Positions 46,701 through 58,212 of a stretch of 64,000 nucleotides of DNA are shown here, piece by piece. Every line of letters starts with the position of its first letter. The first letter of the stretch is position 1. A program made the position numbers and the translations under genes. The stretch is from Paraconiothyrium sp. Pb-2020. Taxonomy: Eukaryota; Ascomycota; Dothideomycetes; Pleosporales; Didymosphaeriaceae. The notes beneath the pieces were generated by a model. The model was not told where the DNA came from, searched no databases, and was given only the letters and a program-made list of their open reading frames with translations. The stretch lies in the NCBI GenBank assembly GCA_022419385.1, contig JAJUBI010000004.1, positions 3,081,286-3,145,285 on the forward strand, read 5' to 3'.

Positions 46701-47460
46701 GACACAGAGCCTGACGAGCAGATGTGCAGCAGCACTGCGTTCCTTGGAGGCTGATGCAAGAGCTGTGACGCATATAGAGAGAACGCGAAGAGTAATCCCG
46801 GGTACCTCGGTGGGGAGTCTGATCCCAAGGGTTGTTGCCACTTCCTGCGATGACTGCATAGCGGACATAGAGGCCAAAGGAAATGGAGCCAGCATTAAGT
46901 GAGACAACCAGAGGAGGAGGACATAACGTTCAGCCCAAGGTACGATGCCTTGAGCTGGGGGCTCGTCCTCGCCTGGTGTAGGATTAGCTCCTGCTTCGAA
47001 CTCATTGATAACGCGCTCAAGAAAGCGCGGCTCGTTGTTCAAGAACCCTTTGATGACTTTCTCCCCTCGAACTTTGCAGAAAAGGTTCAGTATCCGACAT
47101 ATCGCATGAGCTAACGGTACGAAGCCCTTCATGGGCTCCGGTCTGGGGCCTGTGAGAAGGGAGTCCAAATAGGCAGTGACCAGCGGTGGGATGAAAGTTT
47201 TCAAATGCGTGTCCAGCAGCTGAGGGTCTTCCTGGAATGGTTCAATCTGTAATCAATTAGCTAGGAGATCTGAGCTTGATATGATGAATTCGTACTAATG
47301 CTTGAATGCGATCCATATCGATCAGTCGCACTTGCGACCGGACCTCGTTGGAGGCATTTTTTCCATTTCGTGTAAGGCGCGAGATACGCTTTTGGAGGTC
47401 GCCCAGACTAGAGGTAGAAGCCCTGAGTAGCTTCAGATCGTCGTCACCTCCTGTTTCCAT
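43781..47460 (-). CDS. Tubulin-folding cofactor D (TBCD / Cin1 / Alp1)
   Basis: Cofactor D binds beta-tubulin and takes part in assembly of the alpha/beta dimer. The protein has 1177 aa in four exons: 47296-47460, 44182-47246, 43969-44134 and 43781-43918; introns are 47-50 nt. HEAT/ARM-like helices run throughout. Signatures include 'EPFQEDPQLLDTHLK', 'NVRDAACFGIWGLSRRY', 'IGRHPNTVYEGISLVQVVDF' and, in the last exons, 'QKAHYKSTHMQKLHLSLDVYRG', 'HPFPKIRITAAETLWLVASE' and 'RQDWSLPPKSLKP'. The acceptors chosen restore these conserved ends. The start codon at 47460 is 195 bp from the divergent POL32 start. Confidence 0.95.
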
Positions 47461-47655
47461 CTTGGGATTTGTTGCCTGTGGTGGGCGGTGTAGCCTGGGT
47501 TGGTGGGTGCTTGTGCCTCGGCGCGAGTCATGCCTTCCCAATTCGACGCGTGCACATGACTGAATGAGACGCGACTTTGGCGTTCTGCCCTCACTCGCGC
47601 CGCACTTCTGCGTCCAGAAGGTCACTTTCAGCGTTGGGTCACCATACCGTTTGTC
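47461..47655. promoter_or_regulatory. Divergent promoter TBCD / POL32 with MCB-like boxes
   Basis: 195 bp between start codons. It holds ACGCGT at 47546-47551, a perfect MluI cell-cycle box, and a near match ACGCGA at 47569-47574. In yeasts such boxes are bound by MBF and switch on replication genes at G1/S, which would suit POL32. The regulatory role is inferred. Confidence 0.5.
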
Positions 47656-49373
47656 ATGGCGAAGGAAAGCTATAGAGAGTATCTCGCGAACCGTGTGCTC
47701 ACAGATGGCCAGCCGGTAGGCCTTGACCGTCCGCTCTGATTGCTCGCGCTCATGCTTCGCAGATCACTTACCGGCTGCTCAGTCGCGCGCTCAAGGTGGA
47801 CGTCAATCTCGCAAAGCAGTAAGAATCGTTCAATGCACCTTTACCATACGTTACTAATATCATTGAGGATGCTTCACGAGTTTCACACCACTGAGTTGGC
47901 GAAGAAACCGAAATCCGTTCACGCAACCTACCTTCTTACTGGAAAGAAGCGATCGTTCGAGCACAGCAATGGCGTCGGTGCGCATGATGGAGATGATACT
48001 GTCATGCGCAGCTCGCCGCTCATGAGTTCGCTGCCTGAACCAGATAACACACCTGAGAGGCCGGTCACCAAGACTTCAATCGTCTTGGTCAGGGAGGAGG
48101 AACTGCAGAGTACGCGGTACTGCTGGGACCGATCGAGAATAGGGGCTAATGTATCACCTCAGGGACCAAGGCCGACTTTCAGGAGATTACCTCGATACAC
48201 ATCTACAGTCTAGAGCCGGGACCCATAGAGGTATGAATGGGGGAACGGGATATGAGACTGAGAAGAGAAAGCTAAGGATGGCAGAACTTGAACCTACTGG
48301 CTGTCTGCAATCAGGAGGTAGCTACTGATTACGCAAGCGGAGACCCACTCGAATACTGGAGGGTTTACGGGTCTATCCGAAACCCATACATCAAGGTAGA
48401 CAGCCTCCAGCAACCTCTACAACCACAGACTAACGTCTCTGAAGCGGAGGACTACAAAATATACCCCTGCTATAGCTAAATCCGCACCCAAAGCGACCGC
48501 CACGCCCACCACTGCTGCAAATGCGGCGAAAGAGGAAAAGAAAGGAGAACCAGCCGCTGCAACCCGTAAGGATAGCAACCTAGAGGAGAGCAGATCGGGT
48601 CGATCAATACCCCAGCCTGGCCTTGCGGCGTCATTGAAGAGGTCGGACTCGAAGACCAAAGCGAAAAAGGACACTTCTGCCGGAGACTTGTTCAAGTCGT
48701 TCGCAAAAGCTAAACCCAAAGCAAAGGAGGCGGAGGAACAAGAACATGAAGATGGTACAATTTCCGATCGATAGCGTCACACTGTTGCTAATTGCTACTA
48801 CAGAAGCCATGCAAGGCATGTCCGAAGACGAAGGGGACGCAGATGACGAGCCTACGATCAAATTTGACGTGGAGAAGGCAACAGCAGCACGGAAGGTTCG
48901 CGAAGAGCGCGAGCAGAAGCTCAAAGAGATGATGGAGGCCGATGGTAAATCTGCAAGGCGCAACAATTATAACATCGTACTAACTGATACTAGTTGACAT
49001 GCCCGACGCACCGGCTGAGGAGGAAAAAGACTCTCAAGATGCTCCGATAGACAAAGAACCCCCCAGCAAGCCGAGTGAGAGTGAAGCGACTGTCACTGTC
49101 CAAGGCGGACGGAGACGCGGCAGGCGACGTGTCATGAAGAAGAAGAAGGTCAAGGATGAGGACGGCTATCTTGGTATGCTGCACCACAATTCGTCTTTGC
49201 AATCCATCTAACCACTCGAAGTTACGAAGGAGGAAGCCGTCTGGGAATCATTTTCAGAAGACGAACCAGAGCCCAAGAAAGCGAAATCTACACCCAAGCC
49301 TACGGCAACAAAGGGCAAAAAGACTGGCGGCAAGAGTCAGGGGAGCATCGCGAGCTTTTTCAAAAAGGCTTGA
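47656..49373 (+). CDS. POL32: DNA polymerase delta subunit 3 (Pol32 / Cdc27)
   Basis: This non-catalytic subunit links DNA polymerase delta to PCNA. The protein has 439 aa in nine exons (47656-47715, 47763-47818, 47868-48109, 48163-48230, 48285-48395, 48445-48754, 48804-48944, 48994-49173, 49222-49373), all phase-consistent. The N-terminal winged-helix part has 'ITYRLLSRALKVDVNLAKQM' and 'KPKSVHATYLLTG'; further on come 'SIHIYSLEPGPIE' and 'YWRVYGSIRNPYIK'. The middle is Lys/Glu/Ala-rich and probably disordered. The extreme C-terminus 'SQGSIASFFKKA' is a PIP box (Q-x-x-I-x-x-F-F) for PCNA. It has the highest intron number in the window. Confidence 0.94.
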
Positions 49374-52300
49374 ACAAGCTCCGCCCCTCACCGTCGGAGA
49401 GACTCACGTCTGCTTCAGGTCCTCTACATGGTTCGCTAGCGGTCGAAGTATTTGGATCTGCCGCTTGATCCTCAACGTTTGTAGATCAACTGGAGGGCAC
49501 ATCTCGCAGCTCTTCCACAAAGCCAATACAATACCTGGTCTATGCAGCTGCTGGCGCGTAAACGTGCCCCATACCGCCAGGCTCCAGCCACTCACAGCAG
49601 CACACATATCCAAACCATACCTTTCGGGTCGCTCACCATTACCGCTACATTCCAATGCGGCTCCCCTACCCATCGCAGAGCAGGAAGCTTGCATGCTTCT
49701 GCATAGCAAGCATGTCCACACTTGAGCCGCAGCTGCGTGACAACGCCCCTCCCGCCCGTAATCAACGCTCTTCCCCAAACCATCCACCCCTCTTCGTCCT
49801 CACCATCCTTCTGCACGCCTCACACCGCCTCTCGTCTCCCTTCCATAGCACATAGCCGCCCTGTATCCCCTCGCTACGATCCACTCAAAGACTGCACCCC
49901 GTATAATGCCCAGTACGGAGAAAGGTTGCTTTGCGCGACGTCGCTCTGTTCGGCGATGTGTGTGACCAGCAAAGTACCGCATGCTCCGCTCCGCGTAACG
50001 TGCTACACAGATCTTGACTTTTTTACGGCGCGGCGCTCGCGCAAAGGCTAAGGACAGGGATTGTTACTACCCTCGCCAGAGGCTAGCAGGGATAGTGGCA
50101 GATTCCGCTTAGACGCGCAAAGATAGGGAGCGGGCGGTCAGTGATTGGTGGGCTTTCTGGAGAGGGGTTTGGGGTCTTAGATCGGGATTAGGAAAAGGTA
50201 GGGGGATGGGGTGCAGTACGCGTCGCGATCTTGCGATGCGTGCTTTTGACATGATGTGCTGTTGGGTTGGGCAAGTCTGTTTCATGCTCTGGGGACGGCG
50301 AACAAGTTGGGCCGCCAATGCGAAGAAGCGAAAGGGCAGAATCCATTCGCCCATAAGCAAGACAACGCGTATTCGGCAGATTGAAAGTGCTATGTTTAGC
50401 AGTAGGCTGCGAAGACGTGATTTTGCGGGGTTTTACAGTAGGCTTGCGGGGCCTGTGTGGAAAGCCTACACGGGTTCGAATCCTGCCGGAAGTAGCTCCG
50501 AGAGTGCAAGAGTTCAATCCGCCTGAATCAGAGCGACACAGAGGTATGCTTCATCTTGATTCAGCGCTCTACCGGGGTTGTGTCGTCGGCCCTTTTCGTG
50601 CGAGAGTCGAAGATTGCACAGACCTTGTGGTCGATCATCTTCAGACGAGCGTCGGTAGGCTATTTGTAATGACAGAGAGCGACTTCTGCCCCCTTTCCCC
50701 CTTTTCTTTGTATGGACGAAGCAACATTTGAGCCCTGCATGTAGTTTAGCTATGCTACTCAGGGATTGTCACCATATTTGAGACCTCTCTAGCCAGTGTT
50801 CCACCACCCCGTGTGTGTAGGACGACAACTTGTCGCTTTACAGCTTTCTGGTCATGTCATATCAATGTCTGGGTTCAAACGCAGAGAGTATGACTCGGGA
50901 GCCGTGGTTACAAAGGTCTGATGCTGAATCCTGCGTGTCCGGCACAGGTCAAGATGTGCCCTGAAAGGCTCGAGTGGTGCTCTAGTGCATATATGATCAG
51001 CGTAGTCTATTGAAATCCAATGACTATCTAGTGTCAAAGCCAAAGTCACGCAGGGCTGTTTAACAAATTAAGTAGTGTTGGTAAGTTCACCTCGTGCCTT
51101 GTAGCAGCCTGTTCGCAAAACAAACAAAATGCCTGAGGGCTGACTGGCCCCCACGTAACCGCTGCTGCGTCCTACATACCGTGCACAGTGATTGCACTAC
51201 ACTGAAGAGCATGATGTCGTACGCAAGTTGGATTGTCCAAACTATGGTCAAAACGTTCAGGTGAATTAGCGCTATGATCGAAATCAGACGTGAAGGCTGC
51301 AATCGCACCACCAATCTGATGCACACCAAATCGATCTTCGAGGATGTTCTATAATCGCAAAGCTTCCCGGATGCACGAGTCCTAAATCAAAATCCACCGT
51401 GTGATCCAGTGAAAATCGCTACATGGGCGAACGAGGTATGAGTTTGAACCATTTAGAGATCCAACATAAGTGCGTCACCATCTCCGCCATTCTTCTGTCA
51501 AGAGACACAAGACACAACCAACAAGAACAACCTTTGGCAGGCCGATATTGAATGTAATTGGAGTTGTAGCACGACATCATTGAAGGGTGTGGATTCTAAG
51601 GTTCTCAGATGTTGACCTCAGATCAGACGATGTAGTGGAGCGTGTGAAGGATACTAATACAGCCTCTACAGCAAGTCAACTAGAGCGTTTACCTTCACAA
51701 GCTATCGGTTACGCGCCTTGGTAGTTGAATGAGTTGAGCTCTCTGACAGTGCGACTTCATAGCTACCCCCACGTCTGTTAGACATTCCAGGCTAATCCGT
51801 GTTGAGTCACGCGTGTGTGTCGAGTCACTCAGATACCTAATTAATAACAGAAACAGCACACATCTGGCGAATATTACAAGATCAGACCAATGTAGCACGT
51901 ACGCGGCTTCGCTGCAACCCTATTTTATCCATTATAAAAAGTCTCCAGGTGCGTATTAGTCAAAGGTGTTAGCAAGTACTGTAGTGGATCAGAGGGAGAC
52001 ATTGTTAATGTTGACTGATGTTGTACGGATTTTCGTGCTACCTAACTAAGATATCAAAGAGGGTGTGTTGGAGGAGTAATGGAGGCTGACGGAGTACACA
52101 CTCCCCGCCCCTGCTGTGTTGAAAGGCTAGGTGAGGATTGAGTGGATTGATCATAACTTGATATAGCTGTGCAAAAAGAGAGGAGATACGGTAGGCAACG
52201 ATTAGTAATCTGAGGTTCTGAGATTGGGGTGGTCTTAGGGTAGTCCAGACAGATTATGCATGAAGACAGCAATCCATAAAGTGTCGTAACTTGCACCTGC

Positions 52301-53549
52301 ATGTTCACGGATCATGTGTACCTCGCTGCAGTCGTGCGCTCACGTCTTCGCACTCACCTGCCCTCTAAGCTCCAGTCCTAAAATAGCAACCCTGCGACCT
52401 GCAAGGGGTCCCCGTCCAAGAGCGATCCTTTTAGCCGAATCGAATTTCCAACCCCCCAATAGACACGTACCCAACACCAGCTATTGGACAGCAATCATCG
52501 TCTCCTCTGACGCAATATCCGTGCCGGCGAGAAAAGATGGATATTCAGATCGGAATGGAGAATCGAAAGGGGCGTCGAACGTGAGACAAACGACGAACAG
52601 GCTAGGGGCGGTTCTTTCCGCCACATCGCGCCGTTTCCCATCGCGCATATGTATGCATGCTCGTCTATAATGCACGCAAAGCGTTTAGTGTACGCGAGGC
52701 ACGCATGAGGCTACGTGCGTAGACTTCGAAGATGGTGTTGTAAGGGCATGGGTACGTTTCCACGGCCTCGAGACTGAGGCACGAAGCTGCGCATCGGAAG
52801 GGCTGCACTGCGTCCATGAATTTTGAGAAACATCACACACAAACGTGGATAGTAGCTTGGGCAACAAGTCGTAAGCAGGCGTGACACAAAGTTGCATGCA
52901 TCGGACGAAAGCCCATCTTCGTACATTATGTGCAGCACCGGCTGCACCGGGTGCCAAAACGCATTATTGTGGTACCTTGAGAACTTCGCCGACCTGAGCC
53001 ACTACCCCGGATGTGTTCGGAGCTGCTGCTGCAAGGCCAGATTATTGTGCGGTGGCACGACAGCCTGGAACCCTGAAAGAAAGTTGAAAGAACCTTGGTT
53101 CGCCAGAGTTTAAAGCATATATCTACGAGAATCGTCAACAATGCCTGCATGCGGAAGGAGTATGTTAGGCGCCGGGAGGGGCGCAAGCCAACCGCGTGGC
53201 CTATGTGTAAACTCAACGGGTTCTAGTGCGTGCATGTTCGCTCAGGCCTGTCCAGATGAGATGTTTTCGTGTAGAAATCACATTGAGCCGTGTTTGATGG
53301 GGGCACTCTGAGGGACGGATGTATTGCCGTGGAGAGTGAAGATTAAGCAAGCGCGCGCATGTTGCATACCTCGACAGTCGACGCGGTTGCGGTCGCAGTG
53401 CGGCACAGTCGTGAATCGCGTAATTTTTGAGGGTAAGACTTGAGATATATTGGTGGAGCTTGAAACTGCAATCACACAGCTGTGCCGCTGCAATGACTCT
53501 TTGATCAATAAGCTAAACGGCGATTGATGCTGCCTGCTTCGTGGGATTT
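49374..53549. other. Gene-poor 4.2-kb stretch
   Basis: No frame on either strand above about 190 codons is convincing. The frames at 49404-49787 and 50188-50731 have no recognisable domain. At 50439-50485 there is a tRNA-like arrangement, described separately. The stretch 51000-53500 shows nothing identifiable. Short or non-coding genes cannot be excluded. Confidence 0.45.
50439..50485 (+). other. tRNA-like fragment (anticodon-arm and T-arm-like hairpins)
   Basis: Bases 50439-50443 and 50451-50455 can form a 5-bp stem with a 7-base TTGCGGG loop. A GTGT/ACAC hairpin follows, then CGGG-TTCGAAT-CCTG at 50471-50485, a canonical T-arm. No D-arm with an A-box and no matching acceptor stem is found, so it is not called as a working tRNA. 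Confidence 0.25.
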
Positions 53550-54438
53550 TTACGGCCACAATTCTTGCGTTCTCCAACCTGCGTTTGCCCGGGCACTCTC
53601 ATCGAAAGTGTACAGATAACGTCGGGCCTTAGCTGGATCGCTAAGATCGGTCTGCTCAACCGACTCGGGAACGATGATGACGAGACGAAAGTTCTTACGT
53701 GCAACCTCGTCGTGAAGGTCATCTACTTTAGCGCCTAGTTCAAGGTTCTTGTCATCGTGTGCCTCGGTTGTCGGACGGCCTGGAGGTGGCGCCTTGAATG
53801 AACCTGTTCATGTCAGAAGGTTGGGTGATGTCTGACAAACGGAACGTACCTTTGATACCAGGGGACTGGTTTCCAAAGCTGGCTGTCAGCTCCCTGGACC
53901 AGCTCCAGTCTTTTTCCTTCTCCTGGTCAAGGACCCTCATCCTCTTGCCAACCTCGCTCTTTACGGTCCTGACCCCACTACTATCCTCATTCTCCTCGAT
54001 GTCATTGCCAACTACGTATGCCTTTCCTTTGATACGCCACTGTGTACCGGCCTCCTTCACCCAGTAGACAGCCTCGATGGGACCACCGCCGCCGCTCCCT
54101 TGCGTCTGGTTGTTGCTTTCGGCGTGTCCGGCGCCAGTGCCAAACAGCTGACCCACTTTCTCCATTCTTACGTCGGTTGTGAAGGTAGGGCAATCGCTCT
54201 CGTATACTTTGGGGTTACGCTCGGCATCGTTGTGCTTGTTCTCTGGTAGCTCGGTCCAGAAGCCACGGAATATGCAGTATCGAACGCGGGGCACGTAGGG
54301 CACAGTTGAACCCTGGGGGGCAGCGGCAACTGTGCCCAGCACGAACTCGGGTGACTCCATCTTTGAGATGTGCTGATTGAACAGCGTTTTCCATGGCGCT
54401 TTGGGAAGCACCGAGGCGTCGGGAGCTGTAGACGACAT
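53550..54438 (-). CDS. Pyridoxamine-5'-phosphate-oxidase-like FMN-binding protein (Alr4036 type)
   Basis: The protein has 280 aa in two exons (53850-54438, 53550-53803), with a 46-nt intron. The start gives 'MSSTAPDASVLPKAPWKTLF', followed by 'FVLGTVAAAPQGSTVPYVPRVRYCIFRGFW', the split-barrel core of this family. Later motifs are 'ESDCPTFTTDVRMEKVGQLF', 'EAVYWVKEAGTQWRIKG' and 'RVRVLDQ'-like region with 'DWSWSRELTASFGNQSPGIKGSF' across the intron. Exon 2 ends 'DEVARKNFRLVIIVPESVEQ' and 'RRYLYTFDES', as in fungal homologues. The fold binds FMN; the reaction is unknown, and true PLP synthesis is not implied. Confidence 0.9.
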
Positions 54439-56169
54439 GGTGTGGAGGACGCGCGCGAGGCGACGATGGGCGATTCTGGACGCTATGATGATTATTCGAG
54501 GGAGCTGAAGGTGGCTGTTGGTCAATTTTGTCTGTGTCAGTGGTAGACGCTGTGGTAATGGAGCTTGATGTTTTCACGTCAATGATGTCGTCATCTATCA
54601 AGGCCGATCAAGCAGAGGACTCAGAGCTTCTAGCAAGCTGCCAAGCGCTTTCGAGACTACAGTGGACAACCCTACGAAGAGCGCTGCGTTCGATGTCATG
54701 GAAATAACGTGCTTCGACAATGATGAGATGCTGAGACGTGAAGATATTCTGTGCTTTGTGACCATGGGCAAGCTTGGCAATGACTACTACGCCTAACTCG
54801 ATTTGACAGGCAGCCATGGAGCGAGATTTATCCGCAGGGAAATGCAAAACGTCGCCGACCAAACCAAAGACCACACCCTGGCGCGCAAAGACACGAAGCT
54901 CCGACACGCACTGTCCGCTTTCTCGGTCGCGTGATTGCGCACACAGGCGTGCGGAGCTGCTCTCCGAAGCTGATGGAACCGTGCAAAACGATAGAAGCCA
55001 GCTGTTAATGCTTCTTTGGGAGAGATGGGACTCTTGTCACCCGTTGCAGTGCAACAGCAGGGATGGGCGTTGCACGGTTCGCATCAAAGGCGACACAGTG
55101 TTCATGCGTCGGAGCGAGCAGCCTCAGACTGATTCGCGGGCGTGCGAGGGCGAGGGCGGGCATGGCGGGTCTCGGTCGAGAGCCGTTGTCGAAGGGTTCG
55201 CCAGGCGACGATCTGCACGGCCAACAGTCACCTGCGGCGAGACAGTGCCCGCAGAGGGCATGGTTCGCGAGCGTCGATCTGCAGTCGGAGTGCGGTGTCG
55301 ACGGTAGATTACTCGCGCAGCTTGACCGCAAGACCTGGGGCGATCGGGAGCAGGCGGGCGCCGGGGCGCAGTCGCTATTGGGCCGCGATGCGCCAGACGC
55401 CGCTCCCGCGCGCTCGGACGAGGCGGCCGGCGGGGGTTCGAGGTGCGAATGCGGCGGATGCGGTTCCTTGTCGCTGCCCGCGTCCTTGACGGAGAGTGCC
55501 GTGAGGAGCGCGCTGAAAGGGCAGCCGATAGCAGAGCCGTCGCCGCACGCGCAGCCTGTTTCCGCGCCCAGCGCGTTCCACGTGGGGCTGCTGTGGTGGC
55601 CGCCGCTGCGACGAGCTGCTTCTTGCATCTCTCGTCGAAACGGGCGCACGCCACTGCTGGGCGGCCCGCGCAGCGCCCGGCCCTCCGCGCATGGCAGGCT
55701 ATGCTGGTGCTGGTGCTGGTGCTGAGGCCTTCGCTGCTGCTCAATAAAGCGTCTGAGCTGGCCAAGCCCAATGCCAGGGGCCGCCGGCCACGAAGCAAAC
55801 GAACCACTCTCCGGGGCCCATTGTTCCTAACAGCGCTGACCACGCCGTCGTTGCATTCGCCTATAACCTGCAGCTGCCCGCTCCTTGATGCTGATAATCC
55901 CGCATCCCGCCTGCGCACCACCTACTGCGTTGATCCCTCGCCCTCTTATTAGCCTGCCCGTATCCTCGCCCGCCTCACTCCACTCCTCCCCAGTACACGC
56001 CTACCCGTCTGCCCGCCCTCTCACCCTCCCCTCCGCGCACCCCTCCGGCTTGCGACACCATACTCGCCCTCGAGGGCGCTGTAACCGTCGCGACTCCACC
56101 CCGGCCCGCGCGCCTCCCGTCCTCCTGCCCGCTCCCGCAGCACCCCTCCGCACCGCAGCCGACATCACC
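54439..56169. other. Divergent spacer with GC-rich leader
   Basis: About 1.7 kb between the FMN-binding protein gene and the gene at 56170. From about 55050 to 55880 it is very GC-rich, with long overlapping open frames on both strands (265 aa minus, 220 aa plus) and no domain. A CT-rich stretch at about 55930-56165 leads to the start at 56170 and looks like a 5' leader. A minus frame at 54608-54907 (99 codons) lacks an ATG at its beginning. Confidence 0.45.
55702..55724. repeat. TGCTGG-type microsatellite
   Basis: TGCTGG is repeated three times and followed by a partial copy inside the GC-rich leader region. Probably a neutral repeat. Confidence 0.65.
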
Positions 56170-57168
56170 ATGGGCGACATCGAAAAGTCCTTCGCCTTCC
56201 TGCACGAGAACATCCCGCAGTGGCTCACCAATGTCGCCGAAATCGAGAAGAAGATCGTTGCCATGCAGAGCGAGCTCTGCAAGATTCCCGTCTCGCGCTC
56301 TCTACCCTTCAAGAAGAGAACTGGCTCCGTCGAATCGATACGAGACCTCGATGCTATACGTGAAGAGCCGGACGCCCTTGCCGCCGGAGCACACCAGAGC
56401 GAACCAACCGCTCGGAAGCGCAAGGAGCCATCCCTGCTCTCCGGACGACAATCCGGTCCCTCGAAACTGCGCTCGCGGACGATGATTGTTGTCAACTACG
56501 ATGGCCAGATACAGACTTCCTTTGAGCACCTCGTACGCGCCATCGGCACCGGACGGAACATGCTTCGTAAAGGAAAGATGGCTGCCAAGATGGACGCCAT
56601 GGCCGCAATGGCCGGTTCCTCTGACGATGACGACGACGACGACAACAGCAGCAGCGCCATCATGGCCAAGATCGGATACCGCCATCGTGGCCTGTCCTCG
56701 ATGCGGGCCCGCGGCATGATGCGCATGACCGAGGGCACCTCGAGCACACCCGTAGAATGCTTCGACACCGCCGACAAGGCTTTGGAAGAAGCACAAGCGC
56801 TGTGTGAAAGGGCAGCGCATCAATCGCTGCGTGAGGGTGACTGTCGGAAAGAGCTCGATAGTGTCCGCAAGCACTTCAATGAGGTTGCAGAGCTCGCCAA
56901 GACCGAAGTAGCACGGTACAACGCGCAGAAGCTGGCTGCAACCGAAAAACAACAAGAAGAAGCCTTGCGTCAAGGACCGAAACCTGAGCAGCAGCCAACA
57001 ATAACCCTACCCGACATCGAGAAGAAGTCGATACCCCCCGTCATCAGACCCTCCATTCCTACCTACAACAGCTCCACCAAGGTAATTGACATCGAGATTG
57101 ACGACGAAGAGGACACCGATGACGCCAACTTTGTTATTCCCCCCATACGATTGACCTCTCGCGTCTAA
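56170..57168 (+). CDS. Conserved-looking hypothetical protein with coiled-coil regions
   Basis: This intronless ORF encodes 332 aa. The start 'MGDIEKSFAFLHENIPQWL' sits in ACC-ATGG context (CATCACCATGG); an in-frame ATG at 55885 would add a Pro/Ser-rich part that looks like translated leader. Residues about 10-40 form an amphipathic helix ('TNVAEIEKKIVAMQSELC'). A basic stretch with 'ARKRKE' could be a nuclear signal. A helical middle includes 'QTSFEHLVRAIGTGRNMLRKG'. There is an Asp run (SSDDDDDDDN), then a coiled coil around 'ELDSVRKHFNEVAELAKTEV'. The C-terminus has an acidic SIM-like patch ('KVIDIEIDDEED'), suggesting SUMO binding. No family was recognised. Confidence 0.8.
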   Translation: MGDIEKSFAFLHENIPQWLTNVAEIEKKIVAMQSELCKIPVSRSLPFKKRTGSVESIRDLDAIREEPDALAAGAHQSEPTARKRKEPSLLSGRQSGPSKLRSRTMIVVNYDGQIQTSFEHLVRAIGTGRNMLRKGKMAAKMDAMAAMAGSSDDDDDDDNSSSAIMAKIGYRHRGLSSMRARGMMRMTEGTSSTPVECFDTADKALEEAQALCERAAHQSLREGDCRKELDSVRKHFNEVAELAKTEVARYNAQKLAATEKQQEEALRQGPKPEQQPTITLPDIEKKSIPPVIRPSIPTYNSSTKVIDIEIDDEEDTDDANFVIPPIRLTSRV

Positions 57169-58212
57169 CCCTGCCGCTTCCGTGTCCACTATTCTGTCAC
57201 TTTTTGCGTTCAAGCGATTACTCACTCGCCTACAAAGGCCGGCGTTACGGAAGGAGCATTGGGAAAGGAACAACCACGAACTTTACGCAGGACACGACAC
57301 TAACATTTTGCATCTTGGGTAAATATCAGGCGCTGCCCCTTTTATTGCTGGCATGCCCTTGAAAATTCTGACACATACCATATCTTCTTGCAAACTGTCG
57401 TTGGATTTCATTTGATATCAGGGTCAGGGTCGGACCATTGCGTGCTTGTTCACTCACTTGTGCATTGCAATCGTCGGCATATGGCTATATGACTGACATG
57501 GCCATGTCGCCGTCGTGCTTCTTGTGGAAATCATCTAAAAGAATTGTAATTACTTAGTCTGGTCCTAACATCTCCATGTCGCTTACTTTTGTGCTAACAA
57601 ATCCCAATTGACAAATCACCCCATGTTTGACAAGCTGTAATTGAACGTCCCGTCGTGCCGTTTGCGCCGCTCATTTGCGTGATCGGGAAAACGTGAGTGA
57701 TCGGAAATGTCTTGGGAACGTAGCGGGACAAGTAATACGAGGCATGCAATCAAGTGCCAGACATCTCGGTGTCAAGACTACTATTAAAGTGCATGTTGAG
57801 TAATCACGGATGATACCATCACCTAAAATTTGCAACATTGCCCGAACAACAGTCTGGAACAAAAGAAATCTTTTGTGTATGTACATACATTGGTTCTATG
57901 ATCACAGGTATCTATATCGGCCCATATGTACAGCCTCCGAGGAGATGTTCCAGCTGCTGGCAGTCATCCTGCATGCACAGGTGTACGCCACCCACACTAC
58001 CATCCTCAATGTGATGTTCCTGCTACATATAGCAGATACTGTTGCGTAAACAAGAGGATAGAAAGAGGTGACCGTAAAAAAGTTAAAAGGAAGTCCAGAC
58101 TCGTAGTCCCTAAATATATGCAACACCCGCCAACGCCAGCGCTTAAAACCAATGCAAGATGCTACTCGTAATTAGACAGGGGGACCGATGCCATGTCTCA
58201 CTGCTCGTGCGA
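57169..58212. other. Convergent intergenic spacer
   Basis: About 1.04 kb between the hypothetical gene and the 3' end of the esterase gene. No supported gene, RNA or repeat. Confidence 0.5.

Noticed and set aside
50439..50485. Functional tRNA gene (anticodon GCG)
   Set aside because: T-arm and anticodon-like arm are present, but no D-arm or matching acceptor stem was found; kept only as a tRNA-like fragment.
55124..55921. 265-aa minus-strand open frame and overlapping plus frames
   Set aside because: All overlap in a GC-rich leader; none has a recognisable motif, so they are treated as chance frames.
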